Assembly: GCA_030535235.1 (NCBI GenBank)
Contig: JAUNCL010000004.1
Span: 45,666-109,665, forward strand
Source of the DNA: Bacillota bacterium
GTDB lineage: Bacteria; Bacillota; Clostridia; Oscillospirales; Oscillospiraceae
Direction: 5' to 3'
Length of the DNA stretch: 64,000 nt
The notes under the pieces: generated by a model
Database searches by the model: none
The model's input: only the letters and a program-made list of their open reading frames with translations
Told to the model about the DNA's origin: nothing
In this document: in pieces, positions 34,979 to 42,886 of the stretch
Layout: the number at the start of each line of letters is the position of its first letter
How positions within the stretch are numbered: the first letter of the stretch is position 1
Position numbers and translations under genes: made by a program

Positions 34979-35431
34979 TTACAGCAGGGTCAGCTTGGGG
35001 CCACCGTCGGGGTTCCGGTCGGAGCCGTCGGGGCCGCGCTTGTTCACTGCGATGGTGTTGGGGTCGATGGATGCCTTTTTCAGCATCAGGCCGGGGATGC
35101 CGGAGGCGGCGGCCAGGTTGGAGCACTGGACCTGCATATAGGGGAAGAGCTGGTCGTAGACCTCCCCGTGGATCTGCCGCTTCACGGCATCGTCGGTGGC
35201 CCCGGTGCAGTTGAAGACGCCCACCAGCTCCACGGTCATGGTGAGTTTCCCGCCGGCGAACTCCTTGTCCCGCAGGGTCTGCTGGAGTTTTCCGACGCAG
35301 CGGCTGCCGTCGGGAGCAAAGCTGACATTCAGGGAGAAGGAGCTGTCCAGCTGGATCTGGCCGGGCTTTTCCAATTTATTGATCAGGTGGATCTCCTGTA
35401 CTTTCTGGTTGATCAGGGATGCGTTTGCCAT
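34979..35431 (-). CDS. SecB-like protein
   Basis: 150 residues. The segment KLTMTVELVGVFNCTGATDD, then DQLFPYMQVQCSNLAAASGI and PGLMLKKASID align well by eye with the GIF, LFPYAR and FPxLxLxPxxFD regions of SecB export chaperones. It also resembles SecB-like antitoxin chaperones. No toxin gene is adjacent. The ATG at 35431 follows AGAAAGGAAG; an AT-rich TATAAT at 35471-35476 may be its -10 element. It forms a tight two-gene unit with the acyl-CoA ligase. Function, such as holding an unfolded partner, is inference. Confidence 0.6.
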   Translation of the reverse strand: MANASLINQKVQEIHLINKLEKPGQIQLDSSFSLNVSFAPDGSRCVGKLQQTLRDKEFAGGKLTMTVELVGVFNCTGATDDAVKRQIHGEVYDQLFPYMQVQCSNLAAASGIPGLMLKKASIDPNTIAVNKRGPDGSDRNPDGGPKLTLL

Positions 35432-35512
35432 AGAGCAGTGACTTCCTTTCTGGAATAGTTTGTCCTTCTTATTATATATAGGACCGGGCGGAAAGTCCAG
35501 GGCTTTATCCCG

Positions 35513-35542
35513 GAATAATCTCCCGGCAGGCGGCGCAAAATA
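35513..35542 (+). promoter_or_regulatory. Candidate sigma-G promoter of spoVAD
   Basis: GAATA, 18 nt, CAAAATA. This matches the forespore sigma-G pattern GNATR-N18-CATNNTA in all but one -10 position. spoVA is a sigma-G operon in Bacillus. Confidence 0.45.
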
Positions 35543-35573
35543 GAAAGGCAATCCAACCAAGGGAGAGAATGCT

Positions 35574-36605
35574 TTGGACACGAAAAAAATCGGACAGCAG
35601 ACCGTCTGCTTCGCCTCGCCGCCCTCCATTGCCGGTTTTGGCAGCGCGGTGGGAAAAAAGGAGGGGCAGGGCCCTCTGGCCGCCTGCTTTGACTTTGTGG
35701 GGACGGATGATACCTTTGGGGAGAAGAGCTGGGAAAAAGCCGAGACCGCCATGCAGAAGAAGGCCCTGGCCTTCGCCCTGGAGACCGCCGGGGTCACCGC
35801 GAAGGAACTGGACTACGTCTTCGCCGGGGACCTGCTCAACCAGTGCATCGCCACCTCCTACTCCCTCCGGACCCAGGACGTCCCCTTCTTCGGGCTGTAC
35901 GGGGCCTGCTCCACCATGGCGGAGAGCCTGTCCCTGGGGGCCATGCTTCTGGACGGCGGGTTTGCCACCTATGTAGCCGCCCTGACCTCCTCCCACTTTT
36001 GCTCGGCGGAGCGGCAGTACCGGAACCCCCTGGAATACGGCAGCCAGAAGCCCCCCACCGCCCAGTGGACCGCCACCGGCTCCGGGGCCGTCATCCTGGC
36101 CAAGACCGGCAAGGGGCCCTATATCTCCCACGTAACCACCGGGAAGATCACGGACAAGGGGATCACCGACGCCAACAACATGGGGGCCGCCATGGCTCCG
36201 GCGGCCTACTCCACCCTCCAGGCCCATTTCCGGGACACCGGCCGGAAGCCCGGCTTCTACGACTGCATCGTCACCGGCGACCTGGGCAGCCTGGGCAAGG
36301 AGATCGTCATCGACTTCTTCCGCCGGGACGGCGTGGACTTGACCCAAAACTATGACGACTGCGGCTGTCTCCTCTTTGACGCCGAGGGCCAGGATGTCCA
36401 CGCCGGCGGGTCCGGCTGCGGCTGCAGCGCGGTGGTCCTCACCGGATACCTGCTGCGGCAGATGCAGAAGGGAACCATCAAAAACCTGCTCTTCTGCGGC
36501 ACGGGGGCCCTCCACTCCCCCACCTCCACCATGCAGGGGGAGAGCATCCCCGGCATCTGCCACGCCGTAGCCATCACCACAGAGAAGAAAGGAGGGGGCC
36601 AATGA
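35574..36605 (+). CDS. spoVAD: Stage V sporulation protein AD
   Basis: Part of the SpoVA channel complex in the spore inner membrane that moves dipicolinic acid; SpoVAD is a thiolase-fold protein that binds DPA. 343 residues. Conserved segments include VCFASPPSIAGFGSAVG, DYVFAGDLLNQCIATSYS and LYGACSTMAESLSLG. A TTG start at 35574 (LDTKKIGQQ) has GGGAGAG upstream. Its stop overlaps the spoVAE start (ATGA). The usual upstream partner spoVAC is not present here; the neighbour is a divergent SecB-like gene. Confidence 0.95.
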   Translation: MDTKKIGQQTVCFASPPSIAGFGSAVGKKEGQGPLAACFDFVGTDDTFGEKSWEKAETAMQKKALAFALETAGVTAKELDYVFAGDLLNQCIATSYSLRTQDVPFFGLYGACSTMAESLSLGAMLLDGGFATYVAALTSSHFCSAERQYRNPLEYGSQKPPTAQWTATGSGAVILAKTGKGPYISHVTTGKITDKGITDANNMGAAMAPAAYSTLQAHFRDTGRKPGFYDCIVTGDLGSLGKEIVIDFFRRDGVDLTQNYDDCGCLLFDAEGQDVHAGGSGCGCSAVVLTGYLLRQMQKGTIKNLLFCGTGALHSPTSTMQGESIPGICHAVAITTEKKGGGQ

Positions 36606-36970
36606 GTGACCCCAAAACCTATCTGGCCGCCTTCCTCTGCGGCGGCGTCCTCTGCCTGATTGGGCAGATCCTCATCGACAAAACCAAGCTTACCCCCGCC
36701 CGCATCCTGGTTCTCTATGTGGTGGCGGGGGTGGTCCTGGGGGCTGTGGGGCTCTACCGACCCCTGGTGGACCTCTGCGGCGCCGGGGCCACGGTCCCGC
36801 TGACCGGTTTCGGGTACAACCTGGCCCGGGGCGTCCAGGCAGGGGTAGCTGAGAGCGGATTCCTGGGTGCCCTCATGGGGGGGATCACCTCCACCGCCGG
36901 GGGCATCACCGCCGCAGTCTTCTTCGGGTCCCTGGTGGCCTTCCTCTTTCAGTCCAAGCCAAAACCGTAA
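36602..36970 (+). CDS. spoVAE: Stage V sporulation protein AE (SpoVAEb type)
   Basis: 122-residue inner-membrane component of the SpoVA complex. Four hydrophobic segments (YLAAFLCGGVLCLIGQILI, ILVLYVVAGVVLGAVGLY, the GFGYNLARGV region and ITAAVFFGSLVAFLFQ). GAGATVPLTGFGYNLARGV is characteristic. Overlaps spoVAD by 4 nt. No spoVAF follows. Confidence 0.95.
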   Translation: MSDPKTYLAAFLCGGVLCLIGQILIDKTKLTPARILVLYVVAGVVLGAVGLYRPLVDLCGAGATVPLTGFGYNLARGVQAGVAESGFLGALMGGITSTAGGITAAVFFGSLVAFLFQSKPKP

Positions 36971-36974
36971 CCCG

Positions 36975-37003
36975 TTGCCTTTTCCCCTCCGGCCTGCTAT
37001 AAT
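36975..37003 (+). promoter_or_regulatory. Promoter of the uracil-DNA glycosylase gene
   Basis: TTGCCT, 17 nt, TATAAT, 33 nt before the ATG. Confidence 0.75.
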
Positions 37004-37035
37004 ATCCCTGACAGAATCCGGAGGAGGGATGGCCG

Positions 37036-37614
37036 ATGATGACATGGGAAGAACTGGAAGACCGCTGCCTGCACTGCCAAAACTGCGCCCTGGCGGACAC
37101 CCGTCACAACGTGGTCTTCGGCGTGGGCAACCGCCAGGCCGATGTGCTGTTCATCGGTGAGGGCCCCGGTGAGCAGGAAGACCTCCAGGGGGAGCCTTTC
37201 GTGGGGCCGGCGGGGCAGTTTCTGGACGTGATGCTGTCGGTCATCGACCTGCACCGCAGCAACGTCTACATTGCCAACATCGTCAAGTGCCGCCCGCCCA
37301 AGAACCGGGACCCCCTGAACATCGAGCAGGAGGCCTGCATCGGCTACCTGCGGAGCCAGACCGCCCTGCTCAAACCCAAGATCATCGTCTGCCTGGGGCG
37401 TGTCGCCGCCATGCGGATCATCGACAAGGACTTTCGCATCACCCGTCAGCACGGCCAGTGGTTTGAGCGGGCCGGGATGCAGATCATGGCCCTGTACCAC
37501 CCCTCAGCCCTGCTGCGGGACCCCAGTAAGCGCCCGGACACCTTTGTGGATCTGAAGCGCCTGCAGGCCAAGATACAGGAGCTGTGCCCGGACACCTTTT
37601 CCCAGGTTTTTTGA
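37036..37614 (+). CDS. Uracil-DNA glycosylase, family 4 (iron-sulphur type)
   Basis: Removes uracil from DNA. 192 residues. Motif 1 GEGPGEQED (about residue 40) and motif 3 HPSALLR (about 155) are those of family 4 enzymes. Four cysteines for a [4Fe-4S] cluster lie in CLHCQNC near the N-terminus and in C-x15-C (CRPPKNRDP onwards). Two adjacent ATGs follow GGAGGAGGGA. Monocistronic. Confidence 0.94.
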   Translation: MMTWEELEDRCLHCQNCALADTRHNVVFGVGNRQADVLFIGEGPGEQEDLQGEPFVGPAGQFLDVMLSVIDLHRSNVYIANIVKCRPPKNRDPLNIEQEACIGYLRSQTALLKPKIIVCLGRVAAMRIIDKDFRITRQHGQWFERAGMQIMALYHPSALLRDPSKRPDTFVDLKRLQAKIQELCPDTFSQVF

Positions 37615-37629
37615 GAGAAGATCAAAATG

Positions 37630-37676
37630 AAATGAGAGGTCTCGGAAGGTGTCCCCTTCGAAACCTCTCATTTTTT
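37630..37676. terminator. Bidirectional terminator
   Basis: Arms AAATGAGAGGT and ACCTCTCATTT with a longer imperfect stem, between convergent genes; T6 on the plus strand. Confidence 0.85.
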
Positions 37677-37716
37677 CATTTCTTCTGCCCGGAGTTTCCT
37701 GTTTTATGTTTTCTCC

Positions 37717-39015
37717 TCACGCGCCTATATAGATTCCGCAGTGAATGGATTCATTCCAAACAGTGCCATCTCCTGCCATGATACGGGGACTACACACCAC
37801 CAATTCCCTACCATCAATGTAGAAGTCCAGGCGGGAAAAGTCAAACCCGGGAACCAGAGCAGCCTCTACATTGTGCATAAACATTGCCGGTGGATTATTC
37901 ACCAGGTCCTGGAGGTAGGTGCGAATCGTAGAAATGATTTTAGATTTGTCCTTTTGGAAGTAATTCAGATAGGATATCTGTTCACCGGTATTCAAGTCGA
38001 ATGTAAGGCCATATTCACAATAATAATCATAAAGATACCTTGCAGTGTACTGAATACTGAGGACGCCACCGCCATTCTGCGTGACTTCAGCAGCAACCGT
38101 ACAAGGGAAAAAATCATCCGTTTGATCGGAATCCACGTACATGGACAACCATTCATGGCGGATTCCGATGCTGTTCATGAAATAATAACTCTCACCCGAC
38201 ACGGAATCGCCGGCAGTTTGAAAAGCCCGGAAGTCTGCTCGAATGGCCTTGTTAATCTTCTGCGCAGCGGGGCTATTGCCAAGAACTGTCACCAAATCAT
38301 AGTGCATGGCATTGGTTGCACCGTTTCGAGGGGACGTGTAGACGAAATCCTGCCGGGCAATGGAAACCTCCGCCGATGCCATAGGGGGCTGACCAGTCCA
38401 GTCTGTTTTACAGAAATTCATCAGCATAGCTGCGATTTGTGCCCGGTTTGCATACCCTTTGGGCATCAGGTGACTGCCAGAACCATTGATGATGCCCCAA
38501 GCATTCGCCCACGCCATAGATTTACGGGCATAGGAACTAATTTTTTCAACGTCATCGTAGTCACTCAGATTCGTTTGAGCTGCGTAGTCGTAACCCTTGA
38601 ACTCAGAGTAGCGGTTCAAAATGACTGCCATCTGTTCCCGCGTAACTGGATCATCGGGGCCAAAAAGGCCGCCGCCATATCCGCTGACAATGCCATTTTC
38701 CGCTGCCCAGGCCACCGCTTTTGCATACCAAGCACTATCCGCCACGTCGGAAAAGGCACCTGTCTCGGCGTCAGGATTGTTCTCCAGATTATGAAGGATC
38801 GTAACGACCATACCTCTGGTAGCACGGCCTTCGGGGCTAAACGTCGTGGGATTCGTCCCCTTCATCAAGCCTCTGTTATAGACGAACTGGACCGCATCGT
38901 TATACCAATCAGAGTTTTTTACATCTGCAAAAGGGTGGTTCCCCGCCGCGTATGATGAGCATGGAATGATTGTAAGTAACAGACAGAGGATAAGCACTGT
39001 AGTAAGACGTTTCAT
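37717..39015 (-). CDS. SLH-domain surface protein with DUF3298/RsiV-like C-terminus
   Basis: 432 residues. Signal peptide 1-23 (SSYAAG), three SLH domains at about 28-205 (FADVKNSDWYNDAVQFVYNR, the FGPDDPVTREQMAVIL motif, YANRAQIAAMLMNF). The C-terminal region (about 215-432) resembles DUF4163/DUF3298 domains of secreted proteins (EYGLTFDLNTGEQISYLNYF). Notably AT-richer than its neighbours by eye, suggesting recent gain. Lies 39 nt downstream of the NAD(P)HX epimerase gene, possibly co-transcribed. SLH attachment would need the pyruvylated polymer made with the CsaB-type enzyme at 46 kb. Confidence 0.85.
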   Translation of the reverse strand: MKRLTTVLILCLLLTIIPCSSYAAGNHPFADVKNSDWYNDAVQFVYNRGLMKGTNPTTFSPEGRATRGMVVTILHNLENNPDAETGAFSDVADSAWYAKAVAWAAENGIVSGYGGGLFGPDDPVTREQMAVILNRYSEFKGYDYAAQTNLSDYDDVEKISSYARKSMAWANAWGIINGSGSHLMPKGYANRAQIAAMLMNFCKTDWTGQPPMASAEVSIARQDFVYTSPRNGATNAMHYDLVTVLGNSPAAQKINKAIRADFRAFQTAGDSVSGESYYFMNSIGIRHEWLSMYVDSDQTDDFFPCTVAAEVTQNGGGVLSIQYTARYLYDYYCEYGLTFDLNTGEQISYLNYFQKDKSKIISTIRTYLQDLVNNPPAMFMHNVEAALVPGFDFSRLDFYIDGRELVVCSPRIMAGDGTVWNESIHCGIYIGA

Positions 39016-39054
39016 TTTTTCATCACCTCATTCATAATCCTTTGCATCGTTCCT

Positions 39055-39933
39055 TTATTTCAGAAGGATCGATGCCGGGAAGTCTCCTTCCTCTATAAAA
39101 TACGTCCGGTAGCCGTCGCTCACCAGGGGGTTCTTGCCAATGACCCGAATGAGCCGCTGCTCCTTCAGGGCAAGCTCCACAGCCAACTCGGGGACGGTCT
39201 GGCCGTTTTTCAGCTGGTCCTCCGCCTCCCCGGGGGTGAGCATCTCCACCCGGTCGCCGTACAGGTCCCAGCCGCTGTGGGGGAAGACGATCTCCTCCTC
39301 CCGGGCCAGATAGTATTCATCCCGGATCAGCCGGATGCCGATATCCGCCACCATTAGCTTGCCCACATACCAGATGGCGTCCCCCAGGTAAAAGCCCGTC
39401 TTTAAGTACCCGATGGTCACGGTCAGGTCGGACTTCACTGCCAGATCCGCCTTGCCGGAGTCCCCGTTCATGCCGCTGTTGATATCCACGCTGACCACAT
39501 AGGCCCGGGCGTTGTTCACCGCCTTGATGGCCGCCCGGTAGGGCTCCCGAACCCGGCCGGAAAACCCAGTCCCCAGCATGCAGTCCACCAGAATATCATA
39601 GGCGCGCAGGTCCTCCTCCCCGGTAAACCGGCGGATCTCCACGCCCTTTTCCTGGGCCAAGTCGTGGTAATGTCGGCCGTCCTCGGAGAATTTCTCCGAC
39701 ACCCGGTAGACACAGCAGGGGATCCCCTGGTCCGCCAGGATGCAGGCCAGGGCATATCCGTCCCCGCCGTTGTTGCCCGCCCCGGTGAGGATGCAGATGG
39801 TCCCCCGGTCCCAGTCCACCGCCCGGTAGACCCCCATGGCCGCCCGGTACATCAGCTCCTTGCTGGGAACATAGTTGGCAATGGTGTGGGCGTCGCTCTC
39901 CCGCATGGTCTGCACGGTGATGACGTCTTTCAT
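39055..39933 (-). CDS. nnrE: NAD(P)H-hydrate epimerase (YjeF_N only)
   Basis: Repairs hydrated NAD(P)H by interconverting its epimers. 292 residues. ILTGAGNNGGDGYALA is the nucleotide-binding signature, DCMLGTGFSGRV and SVDINSGMNGDSG the potassium and substrate region. The ADP-dependent dehydratase (carbohydrate-kinase) domain that is often fused is absent; instead about 75 C-terminal residues (from the SGWDLYGDRVEML region) have no assignment. Has a strong promoter divergent from the foldase gene. Confidence 0.9.
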   Translation of the reverse strand: MKDVITVQTMRESDAHTIANYVPSKELMYRAAMGVYRAVDWDRGTICILTGAGNNGGDGYALACILADQGIPCCVYRVSEKFSEDGRHYHDLAQEKGVEIRRFTGEEDLRAYDILVDCMLGTGFSGRVREPYRAAIKAVNNARAYVVSVDINSGMNGDSGKADLAVKSDLTVTIGYLKTGFYLGDAIWYVGKLMVADIGIRLIRDEYYLAREEEIVFPHSGWDLYGDRVEMLTPGEAEDQLKNGQTVPELAVELALKEQRLIRVIGKNPLVSDGYRTYFIEEGDFPASILLK

Positions 39934-39969
39934 AGTCTGACCTCCCTTTCTCTTGCAATGATTTCGTCC

Positions 39970-39998
39970 ATTATACCCGTTTTCCGCCCATATTTCAA
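39970..39998 (-). promoter_or_regulatory. nnrE promoter
   Basis: Minus-strand TTGAAA, 17 nt, TATAAT, 37 nt before the ATG. Confidence 0.8.
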
Positions 39999-40004
39999 TT
40001 CCCC

Positions 40005-40033
40005 TTGCAAATCCATCCGGCTTTTAGTATAAT
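40005..40033 (+). promoter_or_regulatory. Promoter of the foldase gene
   Basis: TTGCAA, 17 nt, TATAAT. It is back-to-back with the nnrE promoter, 6 nt apart. Confidence 0.8.
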
Positions 40034-40084
40034 GTATCCTTGTAATGCTACGTATTTTTACCATAAGGAGGACAAGCATCTACT

Positions 40085-41644
40085 ATGAGCAAATCTACAC
40101 AGAAGGAGCCCATGGGATCCAAGGCAAAGATCTACTGGGCCATCGGCATCGTGGTGGCCGTTCTGGTCATCGCTCTGCTGGCTTGGAACGCCTGGTCCAG
40201 CCGCGGCAACAAGGACGCCGTCGCCGCCACCGTGGGCGACCAGGAATACAGCGTCGCGGAGGTGTCCTACTACTACACCGCTGTCGCCAACAACTTCGCC
40301 CAGCAGGCCCAGCAGTACGAAATGTACGGCATGGACATGGGGTATGACTCCTCCCTGTCTGCCAGCGAGCAGTTCTACAACGAGGAGGAGGGCGTCACCT
40401 ACGCCGACTACTTCATGGACACCGCCCTCCAGCAGCTCCAGCAGGTCTCCATCCTGTGCAGCGAGGCTGAGGCCGCAGGCTACACCCTCTCCGAGGAGGG
40501 CCAGACGGCTTTTGACAACAACATGAACTACCTGCAGATGTACAGCGTCCAGGCCAACATGTCCGAGGCCTCCTACCTCAAGGCCCTCTATGGACGCTAC
40601 ATGACCATGGACCTCTTCCGGGACATCCTCACCCAGTCCATCCTGGCCGACGAGTACGCCCAGGTGAAGGCCGAGGAATTCACCTACAGCCAGGATGACC
40701 TGAACGCCTACTACGCAGAAAACGCCGACGCCCTGGACTCCTACGAGTACCGCTACTGCTATATCAACTACAAGGTGGACCAGAAGACCGACGAGGAGGG
40801 CAACCCCATCGAGGCCACCGACGAGGAGATCGCCGCCGCCATGGCAGAGGCCAGCCAGAACGCCGACGCCATGATCGCCGAGGTTCAGGGCGGCGCAGCC
40901 TTCAACACCGCCGCCGCCAAGTATGTGGACGAGACCTCCGCCGAGTCCTACAGCGGCGACCTGGAGTACAACCACAAGACCGATACCCTGGGCAGCACCG
41001 TCAGCTCCTCTCTGTCCGCTGACGTGAGCGCCTGGCTCATGGCCGCCGGACGCACCCCCGGGGAGATCGCCTCCATCGAGATCGCCGACACCGGCTACTG
41101 CGTGGTCCAGTTCCTGGGCCGCGACAAAGGCGATGACAGCTACCAGACCGCCAGCTACCGGAACATCCTGATCCTGGCCGAGACCGACGAGAACGAGGAC
41201 GGCTCCGCCGCCCTGCCCACCGATGAACAGCTCACCGCCGCCATGGATCAGGCCAACGCCATCCTGGTGAACTGGAACGAGGGGGAAGCCACCGCCGACT
41301 CCTTCGCCGCCCTGGCCGCCCAGAACAGCGACGACGAGGCCACCAAGGACAACGGCGGCCTCAACGAGGACGTCAACCGGGACGCTCTCTCCGCCGCCCT
41401 CTCCGGCTGGCTCTTTGAACGGGGCCGTCAGCCTGGCGAAGCCGCTGTCATCGAGTACACCGACGACACCGGCAACGTGGTGGGCTATCAGGTGGTCTTC
41501 GCTGAGAGCTTTGGCCAGGTCCGCTGGCAGTATCAGGCCACCAACGCCCTGCGCTCCGAGGACTACAACGCATGGTACACCGACATCCAGGAGGACTATC
41601 CCGCTGCGCTGACCGACGCAGCCCAGGAGATCCCCTCCCTGTAA
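40085..41644 (+). CDS. Membrane-anchored foldase, SurA/PrsA-like peptidyl-prolyl isomerase
   Basis: 519 residues. One transmembrane anchor at about 17-37 (IYWAIGIVVAVLVIALLAW), then an acidic extracellular part. SurA-N-like helical region at about 50-210 (VAATVGDQEYSVAEVSYYYT) and two regions resembling parvulin rotamase domains at about 255-365 and 370-490 (AAKYVDETSAESYSGDLEY and FAALAAQNSDDEATKDNGGL). The parvulin cores look divergent, so chaperone rather than isomerase activity is possible. Probably folds exported proteins at the outer face of the membrane. Confidence 0.8.
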   Translation: MSKSTQKEPMGSKAKIYWAIGIVVAVLVIALLAWNAWSSRGNKDAVAATVGDQEYSVAEVSYYYTAVANNFAQQAQQYEMYGMDMGYDSSLSASEQFYNEEEGVTYADYFMDTALQQLQQVSILCSEAEAAGYTLSEEGQTAFDNNMNYLQMYSVQANMSEASYLKALYGRYMTMDLFRDILTQSILADEYAQVKAEEFTYSQDDLNAYYAENADALDSYEYRYCYINYKVDQKTDEEGNPIEATDEEIAAAMAEASQNADAMIAEVQGGAAFNTAAAKYVDETSAESYSGDLEYNHKTDTLGSTVSSSLSADVSAWLMAAGRTPGEIASIEIADTGYCVVQFLGRDKGDDSYQTASYRNILILAETDENEDGSAALPTDEQLTAAMDQANAILVNWNEGEATADSFAALAAQNSDDEATKDNGGLNEDVNRDALSAALSGWLFERGRQPGEAAVIEYTDDTGNVVGYQVVFAESFGQVRWQYQATNALRSEDYNAWYTDIQEDYPAALTDAAQEIPSL

Positions 41645-41654
41645 CTGACCCATG

Positions 41655-41692
41655 AGCCCCGCGGAAGCACGACTTTCCGCGGGGCTTCCCTT
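41655..41692 (+). terminator. Terminator after the foldase gene
   Basis: Stem AGCCCCGCGGAA/TTCCGCGGGGCT followed by TCCCTTT. Confidence 0.85.
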
Positions 41693-41724
41693 TCTGATTC
41701 CCTTGAACGCAAGGAGGTTTTTCG

Positions 41725-42438
41725 ATGCATAACGAACAATTTCTCCGCACAGAGATGCTTTTGGGCGAGGCCGCCATGGAGAAGCTGGCCGCCGCCCATG
41801 TGGCCGTCTTCGGCCTAGGGGGCGTGGGCAGCTGGTGCGCCGAGGCCCTGGCCCGCTCCGGCGTCGGCACCCTGACCCTGGTGGACAACGATCAAGTGGG
41901 TTTGACCAACCTGAACCGGCAGGCCCAGGCCCTTCACTCCACCCTTGGGCTGGATAAAACGGAAGCCCTGGCCCGTCGCATCCGGGATATCAACCCCGGC
42001 TGCGTCCTCCACCTGATTCCCCAGAAATACGAGGCAGCCACCCGGGAGACCTTCTTCCCCACCGCCTACGACTACATCGTGGACGCCATTGACCTGGTCT
42101 CCTGCAAGCTGGACCTCATCGAGACCGCCTTGCAGCGTGGAATCCCCATCCTCTCCTCCATGGGCACCGGCAACAAGCTGGACCCCTCCCAGTTCCGGGT
42201 GGCAGACATCGCCAAAACTGAGGGCTGTCCTCTGGCCCGGATCATCCGCAAGGAGCTGAAGGCCCGGGGCATCCGCCACCACAAGGTGGTCTTTTCCCCG
42301 GAACTTCCCGCCCAGACCGACCAAAAGGAGGCCCCGCCTCCCGGCCGGCGGTCAGTCCCCGCCAGCGCCCCCTGGGTCCCCCCGGTGGCGGGTTTTCTTC
42401 TGGCCGGCACTGTGATCCAGGACCTGATCAAAGAATAA
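41725..42438 (+). CDS. tcdA: tRNA threonylcarbamoyladenosine dehydratase TcdA
   Basis: Cyclises t6A to ct6A at position 37 of ANN-decoding tRNAs. 237 residues of the ThiF/MoeB/E1 superfamily: GLGGVGSWCAEALARSGVGT (ATP-binding loop, about 30-49), DNDQVGLTNLNRQ and DAIDLVSCKLDLI. The C-terminal part lacks the rhodanese domain, as expected for TcdA. A TcdA identity is favoured over ThiF because of the QFLRTEMLLGEAAM opening. SD AAGGAGG. Confidence 0.92.
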   Translation: MHNEQFLRTEMLLGEAAMEKLAAAHVAVFGLGGVGSWCAEALARSGVGTLTLVDNDQVGLTNLNRQAQALHSTLGLDKTEALARRIRDINPGCVLHLIPQKYEAATRETFFPTAYDYIVDAIDLVSCKLDLIETALQRGIPILSSMGTGNKLDPSQFRVADIAKTEGCPLARIIRKELKARGIRHHKVVFSPELPAQTDQKEAPPPGRRSVPASAPWVPPVAGFLLAGTVIQDLIKE

Positions 42439-42443
42439 AAATC

Positions 42444-42508
42444 CCCTCCCCTGGCATACTACAGAAGACCTGACCCATAGGTCGGCGGTCTTTCAGGCCA
42501 GAGGAGGG
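42444..42508 (+). promoter_or_regulatory. Hairpin that overlaps the ribosome site of the TauE half-gene
   Basis: Arms CCCTCCCCTGGC (42444-42455) and GCCAGAGGAGGG (42497-42508) pair at 11 of 12 positions, with an inner GACC/GGTC hairpin. The right arm contains the Shine-Dalgarno GAGGAGGG of the following gene. A T-rich tract follows, so it may be the tcdA terminator, a translational control element or both. Confidence 0.5.
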
Positions 42509-42517
42509 TGTTTTATT

Positions 42518-42886
42518 TTGGAACGAGTTCATAAAACCTGGCTCCCGGCGGCGGTGGCCGGGGGCGCCGCCGGGCTGGTCAACGGCTTTTTCGGCGGGGG
42601 CGGCGGCATGGTGCTGGTCCCTCTGCTCATGTCCCGGTGCGGACTGGAGCGGCGAAAGGCCTTCGCCTGCTCCGTGGCCATCATCTTCCCCCTGTGCGCC
42701 CTCTCCGCGGTCATCTACTACAGCAAGGGGAACCTGGACCTGCTCACCGCCCTGCCCTATCTGGTCGGCGGCCTGATCGGAGGCTATCTGGGTGGAAAAA
42801 TTTTCAAAAAAGTCTCAGTCACCTGGCTCAAGCGGGTCTTCGCCCTGCTGATCCTCTACGGAGCCTGGACCTCTCTGACGGGATGA
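42518..42886 (+). CDS. TauE/SafE (TSUP) transporter, first half
   Basis: 122 residues with about four hydrophobic segments. GGAAGLVNGFFGGGGGMVLVP is the N-terminal repeat signature of sulphite exporter TauE/SafE proteins, and PYLVGGLIGGYLGGKIFK closes it. TTG start at 42518 with GAGGAGGG upstream. It holds one of the two internal repeats of a normal 250-residue TSUP protein; the other is encoded by the overlapping gene (ATGA at 42883). The pair probably assembles into a full transporter. The substrate, such as a sulphonate or a sulphur compound, is unknown. Confidence 0.85.
   Translation: MERVHKTWLPAAVAGGAAGLVNGFFGGGGGMVLVPLLMSRCGLERRKAFACSVAIIFPLCALSAVIYYSKGNLDLLTALPYLVGGLIGGYLGGKIFKKVSVTWLKRVFALLILYGAWTSLTG

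Noticed and set aside
35432-35797. Upstream extension of the SecB-like ORF
   Set aside because: It would run through the divergent spoVAD gene; the ATG at 35431 with AGAAAGGAAG is the natural start.
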